Shown: positions 42,641 to 53,568 of the stretch, piece by piece
Numbering within the stretch: the first letter of the stretch is position 1
Layout of the letters: each line of letters opens with the position of its first letter
Source of the DNA: Micropterix aruncella
Taxonomy: Eukaryota > Arthropoda > Insecta > Lepidoptera > Micropterigidae
Length of the DNA: 64,000 nucleotides
Assembly: GCA_944548615.1 (NCBI GenBank)
Contig: OX155978.1
Location: 9,056,031 to 9,120,030 of the forward strand
Direction of reading: 5' to 3'
The notes under the pieces: model-generated
The model's database searches: none
What the model was told of the DNA's origin: nothing
Seen by the model: only the letters and a program-made list of their open reading frames with translations
Made by a program: the position numbers and the translations under genes

Positions 42641-45600
42641 ATGCCCCTTGACTCCCCATCTGCCCGCAGTTTGTCACCCGACCGGTCTCCTCTACCCGCG
42701 CAAATCGTATCCTTCCCTCCTCTAAAATTCCCTTCACTTGCGAAAGAGGACTGGGAATTTCATAATAATAATTTAACTTCTATTCTTGACCACTCTGTGA
42801 ACCGTAATGCCCCTGCCAGCATCCAGCTGTCGTCCTTCCAGGTGGCGGTCCATGAATACTTCTCGGGTGTTTACCCAAAATCTACCCATGTCGACCCGGT
42901 TCACAGAGAAAACGCATTTAAGGCAAAGCTCCGTAGGCAAAAGCGGCTACTTCGTCGCCAGTTACGTGAAGCCAAGAAAGCCGGGGATAAAGCCCTCTGC
43001 CACAACTTCTCGCGCGCGTACCGCTCTATACTAAAACTCATACAGAGCGTAGCAACGCAAAACGACAAGCGCAAGGCAGCATTTCTCAAATCCAAAGAGG
43101 AAGCCCGGTTCGACAAAAACCGTTTTAACTACAGCAAAACGGTTTTGTCTGCCGCCAAGGGAAAAATCCAAATCCCGGAAGAAATGGCCACGGAATATTT
43201 TTCGACCACGTATGAGGACCCAATGCGGCTCCATAATTACAGCCCTCCGCCGGGCATTACACCTCCGCCCCTGCCTACGGTAGCTTTTGCTTCTCAACCT
43301 CCATCTCTAGATGAGATTCTTAATCAAGTAAAGAGGAAGCCGTCGGGCTCTACTCCGGGTCCCGATGGTATTCCCTATTTAGTATACAAAAAATGCCCCT
43401 GCCTTCTGCAATATTTAGGATCCATCTTCCGAAATATATGGAATAGCGGTGTAGTCCCACAGAATTTTGGCCGAGCGACAGTCATCTTAATTCCGAAGGT
43501 CCCAGTTTGCACCGGACCAAAGGACGCTCGGCCCATTGCTCTCACAGACACTGTGGCCAAAATCTTTTTTAGCATAGTCCACACGAGGATGAGCGAATTC
43601 ATGCACCGGAATGAGTACCTTGGAGTATCAGTTCAAAAAGGCTTAATGCGTGGCGTCTCGGGCTGCCTCGAGCACAATTCTCTCCTGGCTGCTGCCATCA
43701 AGGATGCGAGACAGCACGAACGCCAAATCAATGTATGCTGGCTCGACCTAGAGAATGCCTTTGGGTCAGTCCGACACAGTCTCCTCCACTTTGCACTCCG
43801 CTGGTACAACTTCCCACCAGTCGTGCGTGACATTGTAGCCTCCTACTACAACTGTCTGACTTTCCATTTTAAAACGCAAGAATGGACTACCCGCTCTATA
43901 CCATATTCAATTGGACTATTTCAGGGCTGTTGCCTCTCCCCGACGATTTTTAATATAGTTTTTAATATACTGCTGGAAAGCCTGACCCAGTTTGACAGGA
44001 AGTGGGGCTACCGTTTTAAAACAGACGGCCAATACACCTCGTCGTGCCTCGCTTTTGCCGACGACCTAACTTTCATCACCAGAAGCCCCAAGCAGCTTTC
44101 CCTGCTATTACAGAAAGTGGAGCTTTTCTGCGACTGGTCAGGCTGTATAAAAGTGAAGCCCTCCAAATGTTTTTGCCTTGGACTCGCCCGCATGGGCACA
44201 AAATTTACATCCTATGACCCCAAATTGGTCTATAAGGGCTCTAATATCTCCCTTATAGACCCAAACAATCATTTCAAATTCCTCGGCAGAAAAATCACCC
44301 ATCAGGGAAAAGACGTCTCGGGCGATCATGTTATAGAGCATTTCAAAAGTTGCCTGGCGAAAATAGATGCCTTGCTAATTTCTGGCCCTCGTAAGGCCTG
44401 GATCTATGACAATTATCTAACGTCACATTTGTCATGGCCCTTTCTTATTTACGATTTTACCAAAACCCAACTGTCCCGTCTAGATGCGCTGGTGACAGCT
44501 AGTTTAAAATCCTGGCTGTCCTTAGCCAAACCAGCTGACCCCTCGACTCTCTTCAGGTCCAAACAAAATTTTGGGCTAGCGCTTAAACTGCCCTCTCTGC
44601 TCTACGCCAACTCCAGAATAACCAAAAATTCGATTCTGTGCAATTCCAAAGATCCGGCAATATCGAAGCACGTAATAAGTGGCCGTAGTGATTCAAATGA
44701 TCTACAAGCCCGCGTAGACTTCCACAAAAAGTTCCTTACTGGAATCAGCCAGAATGGCACTGGTCTGGGGTATGGCAGTACAACCACGAGCGACGTGGAC
44801 TTGAAGAAGTCTCTTTTGCGGGGAGATTACGACAGCAAGAGTATGGCTCATGCTATTGGCCTTCAATGCCAGAATGATTGGACAACAATTGGGGACTTTT
44901 GCATTCCGCCTCCAATGCACTGGAAGGTAATGCTCTATGACTGGACGCCAGAGATGCTAAAATTTTATTTGAATGCCTTTCAGCATACACTTCCAGACCC
45001 CAGTAACCTCGCTCGTTGGAGCTTTGCCGAGGATAGTTCTTGTCCCCTCTGTAGCAATACCCCTTGCACAGCTAGACACATTCTAGCTGGCTGCAAGGTG
45101 GCCTTAGATCAAGGACGGTACACTTACCGCCATGACAAAGTTCTCGCTGTTGTTCGCGAGGTAATTAGTCTCTCAGTGGCTCGTGCCAACAAGGGTTTGA
45201 CAGTATCCTCCAAACCCCCAATACAGTTTGTGCGGGATGGCTCTAAAGGCAAAAAACATTCAACTACAAAACCTTTCTCAATAATCGAGAAAGCTACAGA
45301 TTGGATTCTGGAGGTTGATTCGGTCTCTAAGCAGTATAAATTCCCTGAAAGTCTCGGATGCACAGCCCTCCGTCCAGATATAACTCTTTACTCTCTATCT
45401 CGGAAGGTGGCTCTTATTGTAGAATTAACTGTTCCATGGGAATCAAATATCCCAAAAGACCACGAGTACAAATTAAATAAATACCATGATCTTGCAAATG
45501 CCGTAACCCGGAACGGCTTCACTGTTCACCTTCACGCGGTGGAAGTTGGCGCTCGTGGCCTGCCAGCTAAATCTCTATTTCACCTCTTTAAAGATCTTGG

Positions 45601-45709
45601 CCTTTCCAGAAAAATAATCAACTCTTTCTTAGAAAAATTATCTAAAACTGCGATTTGCGCATCTCAAATTCTATGGCTTCGAAGGGGGAGTGAATGGGTG
45701 GCAAGGTGA
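42641..45709 (+). CDS. REL-endonuclease non-LTR retrotransposon protein (R2 superclade)
   Basis: An uninterrupted 1022-codon ORF. A basic helical segment is near residues 90-130. The reverse transcriptase spans roughly 225-560: STPGPDGIPYLVYKK, then PIALTDTVAKIF, VCWLDLENAFGSVRHSLL, IGLFQGCCLSP and the catalytic FADD near 470. A zinc motif C-x2-C-x8-H-x4-C (CPLCSNTPCTARHILAGC) starts near 803. A restriction-like endonuclease follows: RPD near 910, 14 residues, then Glu in IVELTVPWE. This CCHC plus RPD-x12-14-D/E order defines the R2/R4/NeSL/HERO superclade; the VELTVPWE motif recalls HERO/NeSL-type proteins. N-terminal C2H2 and Myb domains of R2 proper are not seen. No inactivating change is visible. 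Confidence 0.93.
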   Translation: MPLDSPSARSLSPDRSPLPAQIVSFPPLKFPSLAKEDWEFHNNNLTSILDHSVNRNAPASIQLSSFQVAVHEYFSGVYPKSTHVDPVHRENAFKAKLRRQKRLLRRQLREAKKAGDKALCHNFSRAYRSILKLIQSVATQNDKRKAAFLKSKEEARFDKNRFNYSKTVLSAAKGKIQIPEEMATEYFSTTYEDPMRLHNYSPPPGITPPPLPTVAFASQPPSLDEILNQVKRKPSGSTPGPDGIPYLVYKKCPCLLQYLGSIFRNIWNSGVVPQNFGRATVILIPKVPVCTGPKDARPIALTDTVAKIFFSIVHTRMSEFMHRNEYLGVSVQKGLMRGVSGCLEHNSLLAAAIKDARQHERQINVCWLDLENAFGSVRHSLLHFALRWYNFPPVVRDIVASYYNCLTFHFKTQEWTTRSIPYSIGLFQGCCLSPTIFNIVFNILLESLTQFDRKWGYRFKTDGQYTSSCLAFADDLTFITRSPKQLSLLLQKVELFCDWSGCIKVKPSKCFCLGLARMGTKFTSYDPKLVYKGSNISLIDPNNHFKFLGRKITHQGKDVSGDHVIEHFKSCLAKIDALLISGPRKAWIYDNYLTSHLSWPFLIYDFTKTQLSRLDALVTASLKSWLSLAKPADPSTLFRSKQNFGLALKLPSLLYANSRITKNSILCNSKDPAISKHVISGRSDSNDLQARVDFHKKFLTGISQNGTGLGYGSTTTSDVDLKKSLLRGDYDSKSMAHAIGLQCQNDWTTIGDFCIPPPMHWKVMLYDWTPEMLKFYLNAFQHTLPDPSNLARWSFAEDSSCPLCSNTPCTARHILAGCKVALDQGRYTYRHDKVLAVVREVISLSVARANKGLTVSSKPPIQFVRDGSKGKKHSTTKPFSIIEKATDWILEVDSVSKQYKFPESLGCTALRPDITLYSLSRKVALIVELTVPWESNIPKDHEYKLNKYHDLANAVTRNGFTVHLHAVEVGARGLPAKSLFHLFKDLGLSRKIINSFLEKLSKTAICASQILWLRRGSEWVAR

Positions 45710-45867
45710 ACGCTCACATGTGGCAAGACAGCTGTCCTAAACCTACCACAGCCGGTTCGTAAGTCCGGAATCCACTGCTCACCCCCCAGAAGTGTAAAAA
45801 ATAGTATTATGATGGGCCCGACTCCGGTCGGTGAATTCCATGGCAGCTCCGTTTGTATTTATTTATT
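45710..45867 (+). other. 3' UTR of the REL-type retrotransposon
   Basis: It ends GGAGCTGCCATGG-complementary sequence (CCATGGCAGCTCCGTTTGTA) and TTTATTTATT. The boundary is inferred from the second copy at 32530-32605, where similarity stops at the same point. Confidence 0.75.
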
Positions 45868-45929
45868 GTAATAAATCAACTTGAGTGTTCTACTGTGTTT
45901 TTGCACTGCTGCCTATCCACGTAACAATA

Positions 45930-46080
45930 TTATCCATAAGTTATCTTATAAATCATGCCAAAAGTAGTCAGCATTACACTTGTCCGGCTAGTTCTGCATC
46001 AATTGAAAGACTTCTCAACATTTGGAATGGTCTGGAGTAAATTACGGAACAGACTGGATGTGTCACAAATACATCTTTTT
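45930..46080 (+). pseudogene. hAT transposase C-terminal relic
   Basis: CPASSASIERLLN, then a frameshift, then FGMVWSKLRNRLDVSQ. This is the hAT dimerisation motif (SAxxER.FS..G...S..RNRL....A). It lies in the part of the hAT element to the right of the retrotransposon and is broken by one frameshift. Confidence 0.8.
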
Positions 46081-46265
46081 TTTTCTTTTTGATACAATAT
46101 AATATAAATGCTATATCCGTTCATGGATTTAGTTATTATAAACAAGTATTTTTTCAAAAACCCACATTCGTCAAAAATCCTCGGGGTTTTTCAGGTGGGT
46201 TTTACCCAATTTAATCCAGTGGGTTTTTTCGGGTTGGGGAAAATCAAGCCAACCCTGGCTCACGA

Positions 46266-46623
46266 GGCATTGTGGCCTAAACAAACACATGTTCAATCTC
46301 AAGCTCAGAGACACAAAAATGTGCAGGTTCTGCCAAGGGGCAGAGGAAACTCCCCTGCATCTCATGTGCGAGTGTGGCCCGCTGATGCGTAAAGACCTTG
46401 TACCGCAAGATCCATCGGCGCCGACTGTTCTGCCGTTGGTAGCGAATTTGCATAGGGTCGCCGATATTCAAATGTTTGAGAAATTTGACAACCCACACCC
46501 GCGCGTTTCGTTGAACTACAGGCGTTTGGCGTAATGTATCCCTCTGCTCACTTCCCTCGCACTCTATCCCCGCAACGCCATGCCACTCGAGAATGCGCTT
46601 ACTGTTCTAACTTGGTATACTGT
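46266..46623 (+). pseudogene. RNase H-bearing retrotransposon family 2, downstream part
   Basis: Continues the frame from 42117 as TRHCGLNKHMFNLKLRDTKM and the zinc motif CRFCQGAEETPLHLMCEC (C-x2-C-x8-H-x4-C), ending LNYRRLA with a stop at 46532. The 3' UTR matches the minus-strand copy at 32335-32500 up to ACTGTG. Confidence 0.87.
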
Positions 46624-46805
46624 GAGGTAGCGTCAAAATAGTGCCAAGGGAGGACACCTTTTCTATTAAAACAACTTTAATTGTATTCATTTCTCTCTTT
46701 CCTTGTTCTATAATTATTAAATTTTGCTTTTTTAAATTATCACCTGTGTTCACATTAATTCTAACAATACTGTAAGACCATTTCTAGATTGAAGTCTGTC
46801 TGTGT
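46624..46805. other. Unassigned spacer
   Basis: AT-rich sequence with no signal. The last nine bases are the left target duplication of RF1 copy d. Confidence 0.5.
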
Positions 46806-47659
46806 ATGTCGGAGCTAATGGGTCCTGTTGGAGTTGGCCACGAAGACCCATTCGTTCAGGGTCAATCATACTCACTCAGAAAGGAGAGCCAGGGTAGGAC
46901 GCTGGCCTGCGGGTAGAAACACGATATCGAATAGAAAGTATCAATACTGTACTCATGAGTAGTATGGAAAAAAGTATCGTAGTTGTAAAAGTATCGAAAC
47001 AAACGTATCGATACCTCAAGTATTGGTACTTATCTTAGGAACTTTTTGTGTTTGGTTTTATTAAAGTGGATTTGTGGACAGAGACTATAAATGCGCACAC
47101 GAATTAGTCAAGCGAATGGTAGGTACTTATACTAAAAAATAATACAAAAATACAAAAAATGACAAATCAACGTTTATACTGACAACCGGGGGAGTATGCG
47201 AACAGTAATGTTTCCTATAGAGTGGGGGTGGTTGTAAACCTTATGGCAACTGCTCTTGATACGACCATTCGGCCCCCCGATCCTGGGTGAATAAGCCGGG
47301 CAAAAGATGCCGTGGTCCGCGATAGATTTGGTTGACACCGAAACACCGCTTCATAAGGGAGAGGACCGCGCAAGTGACCTCGATCCTGTAACCAGTCAGG
47401 AGGTAGGATGTAGGTATCCTAAAGTTATTCCAGACGGAGATATCGTTCCAAACTGGTAGTGGGGACGAGGCTGCCCGCTGGGTATCTTTCGTGGTGCCTC
47501 GCTGTAAGGTGTTGGCCTCGACGGGCAAGTGGCATAGCTAGACGGTGGATTGTTTTTTGTCCCAAGTCTTCTGCGCTCACCTGAAGGGAGACAAAACGAT
47601 CAATATCGATAAAACTTACTGAGGTGATGGGTTCGCCCATTGTAGTTGACAACTCTAAG
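46806..47659 (+). repeat. RF1 retroposon-like family, copy d, with a ~260-bp insertion
   Basis: Target duplication TGTCTGTGT at 46797-46805 and 47660-47668. Start GGAGCTAATGGGTCCTG and end CAACTCTAAG match the family. About 46915-47180 is foreign: it is rich in GTATCGATAC-like motifs and interrupts the alignment between GGCCTGCGGG and GACAACCGGGGGAGT. Confidence 0.82.
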
Positions 47660-47668
47660 TGTCTGTGT

Positions 47669-47903
47669 GTAAGAAAAATCAGTTGTAAAATTTCAGTTTG
47701 AATATCTCATACAAGCTACACTAAGAATATTTAAATGCCGTCATACATTTTAATTAAATAATAACGCCATCTGTTCGCGCTTGGTTTAACCGCGCCCTTA
47801 ACCGGGAAACGAACCGCGTCTCCCGAGGTGTCGAACCTAAGCGGGTTCGTCCGCCGGCCGAGAGAGGGCGCTCATCGATTTTACTTATGAAATTAAATTT
47901 CAG
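47669..47903. other. Spacer with a GC-rich block
   Basis: A GC-rich block at 47760-47875 (GCCATCTGTTCGCGC to CGAGAGAGGGCGCT) contrasts with the surroundings and may be a MITE. It ends before the acceptor of the candidate exon. Confidence 0.35.
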
Positions 47904-48050
47904 ATGAAATCAGTCCTTGGCTACTTGCCTGAAAAGTGTTGGCGTGACTCAGCCGATTTTTGTACAGGGACAGTGAAAAATGTCTTCAAAGCATTCATTG
48001 AGACACGTCCAGGAGAATTTTACAACATTGGCATTTGCCAACACTATTAA
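47904..48050 (+). CDS. Candidate terminal exon of an unrecognised host gene
   Basis: TTAAATTTCAG is a good acceptor. The sequence after it stays open for 48 codons to TAA at 48048-48050, starting MKSVLGYLPEKCWRDSADFC and ending RPGEFYNIGICQHY. Codon use and composition are protein-like and unlike the flanking AT-rich DNA. AATAAA follows at 48154. The peptide has three Cys. It resembles the end of a secreted or enzyme protein, but I do not recognise the family. The phase of the splice junction is unknown, so the ATG need not be a start. No upstream exon was found. Confidence 0.4.
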   Translation: MKSVLGYLPEKCWRDSADFCTGTVKNVFKAFIETRPGEFYNIGICQHY

Positions 48051-49026
48051 AATGGCAAAACTGCATAGACAATAATCTTTATTTATGTACAGGGAAAATA
48101 GATGTGACAATGCCAAGCCAAAATTGACCTACTGACCGACTTACTGGCAAGAATAATAAAGGTGACATCACGCATTAGAGAACATTAGTTGCACAAATGG
48201 CGGACTTTTCGCTATAGCGATATCTTACAGTCAATCAATACAGTCAACCATATATAGTGTTTAGTGTCTGAAAAGAAAGGTCTGATTGAATACATACCGG
48301 AAATATACATGTGTCTATAAGGATAATATTTATTTATTATTTTTTTATTTATTTGTATCAAACATAATTATAAAACACATAGAAATGGTCATACCAAGTA
48401 ATGGTGCGAAGAAACAACGGCCCACATTCACATGACCATGCTCAGCGCATACCCAACTAGGCCAAATATAGCCTGTATCTGGGTGTACTACTTATTTTCT
48501 GACTTAGGTGGAGAAGCCTAACTGACGTAGGTACTCATATAGATACCATACATATACATACATACACAAATATATAAATATAACGATCTAAATATATTAT
48601 AGTATTATTCTCTTGCATTATATTACAATGTAGTACATTTTGTTTAATACCTTATATCATATTATATAGTATAATAGTAAAGTTATGCAGAAATATATAT
48701 ATTTATTTATTTATTTATTTATTTATTTCCATAATTCAAGTTACAAATTAAAAAGAAAATCTTTATTCTAACAAAAAAAACAGTTTATAATAAGTGTATA
48801 TATTATACCTAGCTTAGAAAGGAAATTCATCTTTTGACATAACGGTTTACCACCTCACTAGGTATGAACCTGTGTTGAGGTGGTACTAACATCGATTAAT
48901 TCTTTTGAGACGAGAGGGCAAGTCTTATCTAATACTTGAGTACAATTTAAAATTTAAAGTTAAATTTAAAAACATCAATAAAATTATAAACTAAATTTAA
49001 ATTTATGACAATCTACTAAGTTATAA
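48051..49026. other. No gene recognised; low-complexity retroelement debris
   Basis: ATTT repeats (48345-48360, 48695-48730), TACATA repeats (48548-48580) and blocks such as GGTCATACCAAG...GTACTCATATAGATACC, which look like 3' UTR pieces of non-LTR elements on the minus strand. No coding sequence. Confidence 0.4.
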
Positions 49027-49637
49027 GTAGAACAATAGCGTATGCTGATGACACGCAGTTAGTAATTTCCGGTTCTAATTGGGAAAAGGTATATAATCGT
49101 ACTAACATCGCGATGGCTTCAATTAAAACCTGGCTAGACCTAAACCTACTTACATTAAATGTTGGCAAAACAAAATACGTCCCATTTATCCATGGGATCC
49201 TTGGATGGGGTGGCGCGTCACTTTCAGCTCTAGATCCCTTAATTAAGGCTCAAAAGTCAATAATAAGGGTAATAAATAAAAAGCCTTTTAGGTTCTCCAG
49301 CGACCACTTATTTAAAGAGTTCCGAGTCCTAGACATACGCCAATTATATGTGAAAGTATCGACAATATTTTATTACACCCACACAGAGCGGCATATGAAT
49401 AAATCTCATACTATCAGAACACGCGCAGTTACAGCCATGCAACATGATGTTCCCCTGATGAAAACTAAATTCGCCCAACGACATTTTTCTTTTCTAGCTG
49501 TCCGACTACACAATAGAATACATTCGGAATTAAAAGTGAAGTTAGATACCATACGAGGAAGAAAAATTATGACGGAATGGTTGATTGAGCTAGGAAGAAA
49601 CGAAACGGAGAAATTAGTTAATTATAGTGCTGTATAA
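49027..49637 (+). pseudogene. Non-LTR RT fragment with internal deletion
   Basis: Reads RTIAYADDTQLVISGSNWEK (catalytic YADD), then LNLLTLNVGKTKYVPF, then jumps to HGILGWGGASLSALDPLIKA and QKSIIRVINKKPFRFSSDHLFKEFRVLDIRQLY. The ~100 residues normally between these blocks are missing. It ends LIELGRNETEKL near 49620. This is the C-terminal half of a jockey/CR1-type RT; the terminal A-rich segment lies at 49880-49910. Confidence 0.85.
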
Positions 49638-50164
49638 GAATACCAAACTACATAAAATTACTGCTTTTATGTATATGTATAGATTATATGTATAAATGTA
49701 TATATGTATATATGTGTATGTATATGTGTAGATGTATATGTTTATATGTGTATGTGTATATATGATTATTTAATATTATTATGTATATTATGTTACTAAA
49801 TTATAAGTAGGTATATGTAAAATTTGTATAAATATAGAGCTACCACGTAAAGCAATGCTACATTATGTCACACTTACCAAATAAAAAATAAAAAAAGGAA
49901 AAAAAGAATACATAAAAGTCTACCTTAGTACGGGCATTACTCCAGCAAGGTAGATTTTAATCTTACTAATCTAGTATTATAAATGTGTGTGAAATATTAA
50001 TAAATAAATAAATAAATAAATAAATAAATTTAGCATCGATGTAAGAGGCCAGCCGGATGATCACCATCATCTTATCATTCACGACTGCAAGAGAGATGCC
50101 ACGTGTCGTTGTCAGCCAATCGGACCAGTCTGAGAGATAAAATATCTCGGAATAATTATAGATA

Positions 50165-51093
50165 GACACCTACGGTGGGAATTACATACCGAGTGTCTAG
50201 TGAAAAGACTAAGGAAACTGATTTATATATTTATTTAATTGCGAGATATTCTCGGCTTGCCCTATTTAAAAATTATATATTACGCTATATGCCAATCATA
50301 ATGACATACGGTATACTTGGATGGGGAGCTTGCGGAAAAACCCTCCTCCAGAAAGTGAATGTTGTCCAAAAGGCAATAATTAGAATCAAGGAAGCCTAGG
50401 CGTTACTCTTCTGACGACCTGTATGTTGAGGCACAATTGCTTGATTTGAGGCATTTGTATTGCCTCAAAGCAATAATTCATCTTAAAAACAACAATGAAG
50501 ACGAATATTGTGTTTCTCAGGAAAACAGGGAGAGATCAGGTCGTTATAAGGGAAACTTTGAAGTGCCGAAACGTCTAACGTCTTTTGGACAACGTCATTA
50601 CAGCTTTCTTGCTCCAAGAATGATTAATATCATGAGTAAAGAGAACATATTGGAAATTAGCAGCAAACAACAAAAATATCACCTTACATCATGGTTAATA
50701 AACCTTGGTAGGGAGAGACGGAGAAAACATTCATCACAATTTTAAAATAAATAAATATATTTATTTTCTATTTATTTTATATACGTATTTTTATTAATTC
50801 TTATATATTATTAGTTATTATTATAAATGATTATTTATTATTGCTATTATATATTATTATTATTATTATTTAGTATTACTTGTATATAGTTCTAATATTA
50901 TTTTGGTGTAGTGAGAATTTCATTTTAACTTGATTTGATTCAATTTTTTTATTTTTAGTATGTATTTTTTAATCATTTGTATTGGTGTTCTCCTTAGAAC
51001 AGGCTCTGCCTAGTTAGGAGCAACACAATCTATGTTAAGTGCTAACGGTGTATTTTTTTTGTGGACCAATAAATAAATAAATAAATAAATAAA
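50165..51093 (+). pseudogene. Second non-LTR RT C-terminal fragment with (AATA)n tail
   Basis: MPIIMTYGILGWGACGKTLL and VVQKAIIRIKEA, frameshift, then LYVEAQLLDLRHLYCLKAII and TSFGQRHYSFLAPRM...SWLINLGRERRRK. It is related to, but clearly different from, the copy at 49027. The 3' UTR ends GGAGCAACACAATCTATGTT and an (AATA)n tail at 51068-51093. Confidence 0.82.
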
Positions 51094-51411
51094 AATATGG
51101 AATAATAATTATTTTTTATATATTAGATATAAACACATATAAATATGATATATACCATATATAGATATATATTATTATATTATATATTATATATATTATA
51201 TAACATATATATACTAATATTATTATATATTTATATATATTTTTTAAGATATGACTTGCAGAAGTTCTTTCTCTGTCCTTGAACGACCTATGTCGTCAAG
51301 AAGCCATTTTTTAATATTTTTTTGAATACAATGGTATAACATAAACCACAAATATTTAATTAAGAATACGTAATACAAATTATAAGAAATACAATACTTC
51401 ACTTTCTGTAA
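51094..51411. other. AT-rich low-complexity spacer
   Basis: Dense TATATTA repeats at 51110-51245. The last three bases, TAA, form the left target duplication of the next transposon. Confidence 0.7.
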
Positions 51412-52095
51412 GGGGCTCTCTAGACGATCAAGCATGCATGATAAGCATCGTGTCGCTGACTGAGAGGGAATAGCAAACCGCAGGAAAAATGAATATATTT
51501 TTTAAAAATATTTGTCAAAAATGCCCAATTTTGTCGTTTATGGGTGAGGCCGCCATTTTTTGCTGATTTCGTTAACAAAAACCTCCGCTGCCTGTATTTT
51601 TTAAATTACGTTTCTTTTGTAATTTACGATAATTGCAACGAGGCAAGCAACAATAGGGCTCACGTTGTCACTTTAAATATTTCAGTTTAGTTGGGAAAAT
51701 AAATAGATGTGTCGAATGAAACGTGAAAAAAAGAAGGATTTTTACAAAAAAACACCTATCCGCCACGGTAGAGGTATACTTTAAGTGACGCTGTAGCAAA
51801 AAGTAAGAGATATTTTGAGACACGACTGTTGTGTAAAGAATACTCATATAAATAGCTATCATTATTTTTAATTTCGTAACGTTGTTTCTAGGACCTTCCG
51901 TGAAAAAAAAAACAATTTTCAATTTTGTCGTAATACTTTACTTATACGCTACTCTATCAACGTCACCAATATTTCCGGGCACGTATTAAAACCAAAGTTT
52001 TTAGGGTCACGATCGGGGGCTGGCAACACCAAAGTTTAGATAATCTGTGGTCAGCGGCTTGAAGGCAGCCATTTTTATGACAGTCGATAAGTCAC

Positions 52096-52775
52096 AGTGT
52101 TGCCAACTTAGGCGATATGTCGCCATTTAGGCTACCTCCAATGGTTCACCGGCGACCAAAATATACCAAAAATCGCCTGTCGCCGATTTAGGCTACACCA
52201 TTAATAAACAAGTTTGGCACCAGTTGTCACCGTACAAATTGAAATCGAAAAAATGGGTAACTTGTAATGTTTTTAAGATAAATAATTTCCCCTTGTTAAC
52301 CTTAACTTGGTATGGCTTAGTTTAATATTACGTAATTGTTTTTTGTAAGCATGTAATTGATTTTTGCAAACTTTCTGTGTAAAAGTTTAAAGTACCTAGT
52401 TATGAAAATTAGTTTTTTTTTCAATAATGTAATTATTATAGGTAATTGGTAATAGTACATTGTACATTTATGTATGGTTCATGGTATCGTGTTCATAAAT
52501 ATAGTAGCTTTATAAGAAATGGTAATCTTAGTAGTATCTAGGTAATTTTGTTCTATTTTATCATACAATCTTGTTTTATCCAATGTTTGTTTTTTTTATG
52601 TACTAATCTCGATCATTTTTTAAAAATATCTGTAACGGCCTAGAATGATTTCAATTCTTCTATTTATAGCTATGGCCTGCAATCCTTTTTATTAGCAAAA
52701 AAAATTTTTTTTTTCAAAACGGCTACTTTAGGCTATCTTTTCTGCTGAAATCGGCGACTAGTCAAGCCCAGCACT
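52096..52775. mobile_element. hAT-like MITE inside the transposon
   Basis: CAGTGTTGCCAACTTAGGCG at the left and the imperfect inverse GCCCAGCACTTGGCAACA at the right, with AGTCA beyond both ends. TTTAGGCTA motifs recur near both ends. Its right part (from 52203) is included in the later duplication (57345 onward). Confidence 0.5.
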
Positions 52776-53568
52776 TGGCAACAAGTCAACGTCACCTCGA
52801 GTGAATGTGCACGCTGTTTCCCGAGGAAGATTTTTGAAAATAAAAAGGTGAGTTTTCGTGTTTTCATAAAAGTTATCAGTGTACACTGTGTGTTAAGATG
52901 AAATTCATGTTTGGAGCTGTAATGCGATTGAAATTGTACGTTATTTACAGAGTTCTGACCGGTTTTGTCAACGCGACCGGTAGCGTATATGTACCACTAC
53001 GCCACCTTTTTTTGTATTCGCCACCTCTGGTGACGTATATATTCGTCACTTCCTATACGCTACCAAAATAAAGGTGAGTTTTCACTTGTTTTTTATGGCT
53101 ATTTAAACAAGACACCGACTGAATAACAGGTCGAGTTTGAGCAGACTTAAATGATTGATACTAATATTACGGGCTTGTCAATATGATGGATTTAAATTAA
53201 TTAATTATTTTTCATCGAGCCCCTGGTTTACGTTAGCTATAATTTTCACTCTCATTGTCCTTATGTTTTTATTATTGTTGATATCACTGAATTTTCAACG
53301 TTTGTCAGTTATTGAAAATTTATTCATTATTAACTTTGATAAAACCAAATCGGAAGACGTATCGAACACAAAATGTGGCACAACGAAACTGCGTACCTAC
53401 ATGTTCTCCGAACGGCTTAGTCAGATTTTTGTGTTTTCTGCATGACATAATTTGACAGCTGACAGTTTTATTGTTTGGTTTTGCATGACACATTTAAGTG
53501 ATGTAAAGGGAGTTATCATATTTTATCTTCCTAATTTGATTACATCTAAGATTCTACATTTATTACAG

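Larger units (their letters stand above)
42126..46257 (+). mobile_element. hAT element hosting the REL-type retrotransposon
   Basis: Ends CAGGGTTGGCAAAAACC and (reverse complement at right) CAGGGTTGGCTTGATTTTCC are flanked by GATCACGA/GCTCACGA (42118-42125, 46258-46265; 7 of 8 identical). Removing the element and one flank restores the family 2 reading frame. Without the retrotransposon it would be roughly 0.6 kb, so it was already a deletion derivative. Confidence 0.87.
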
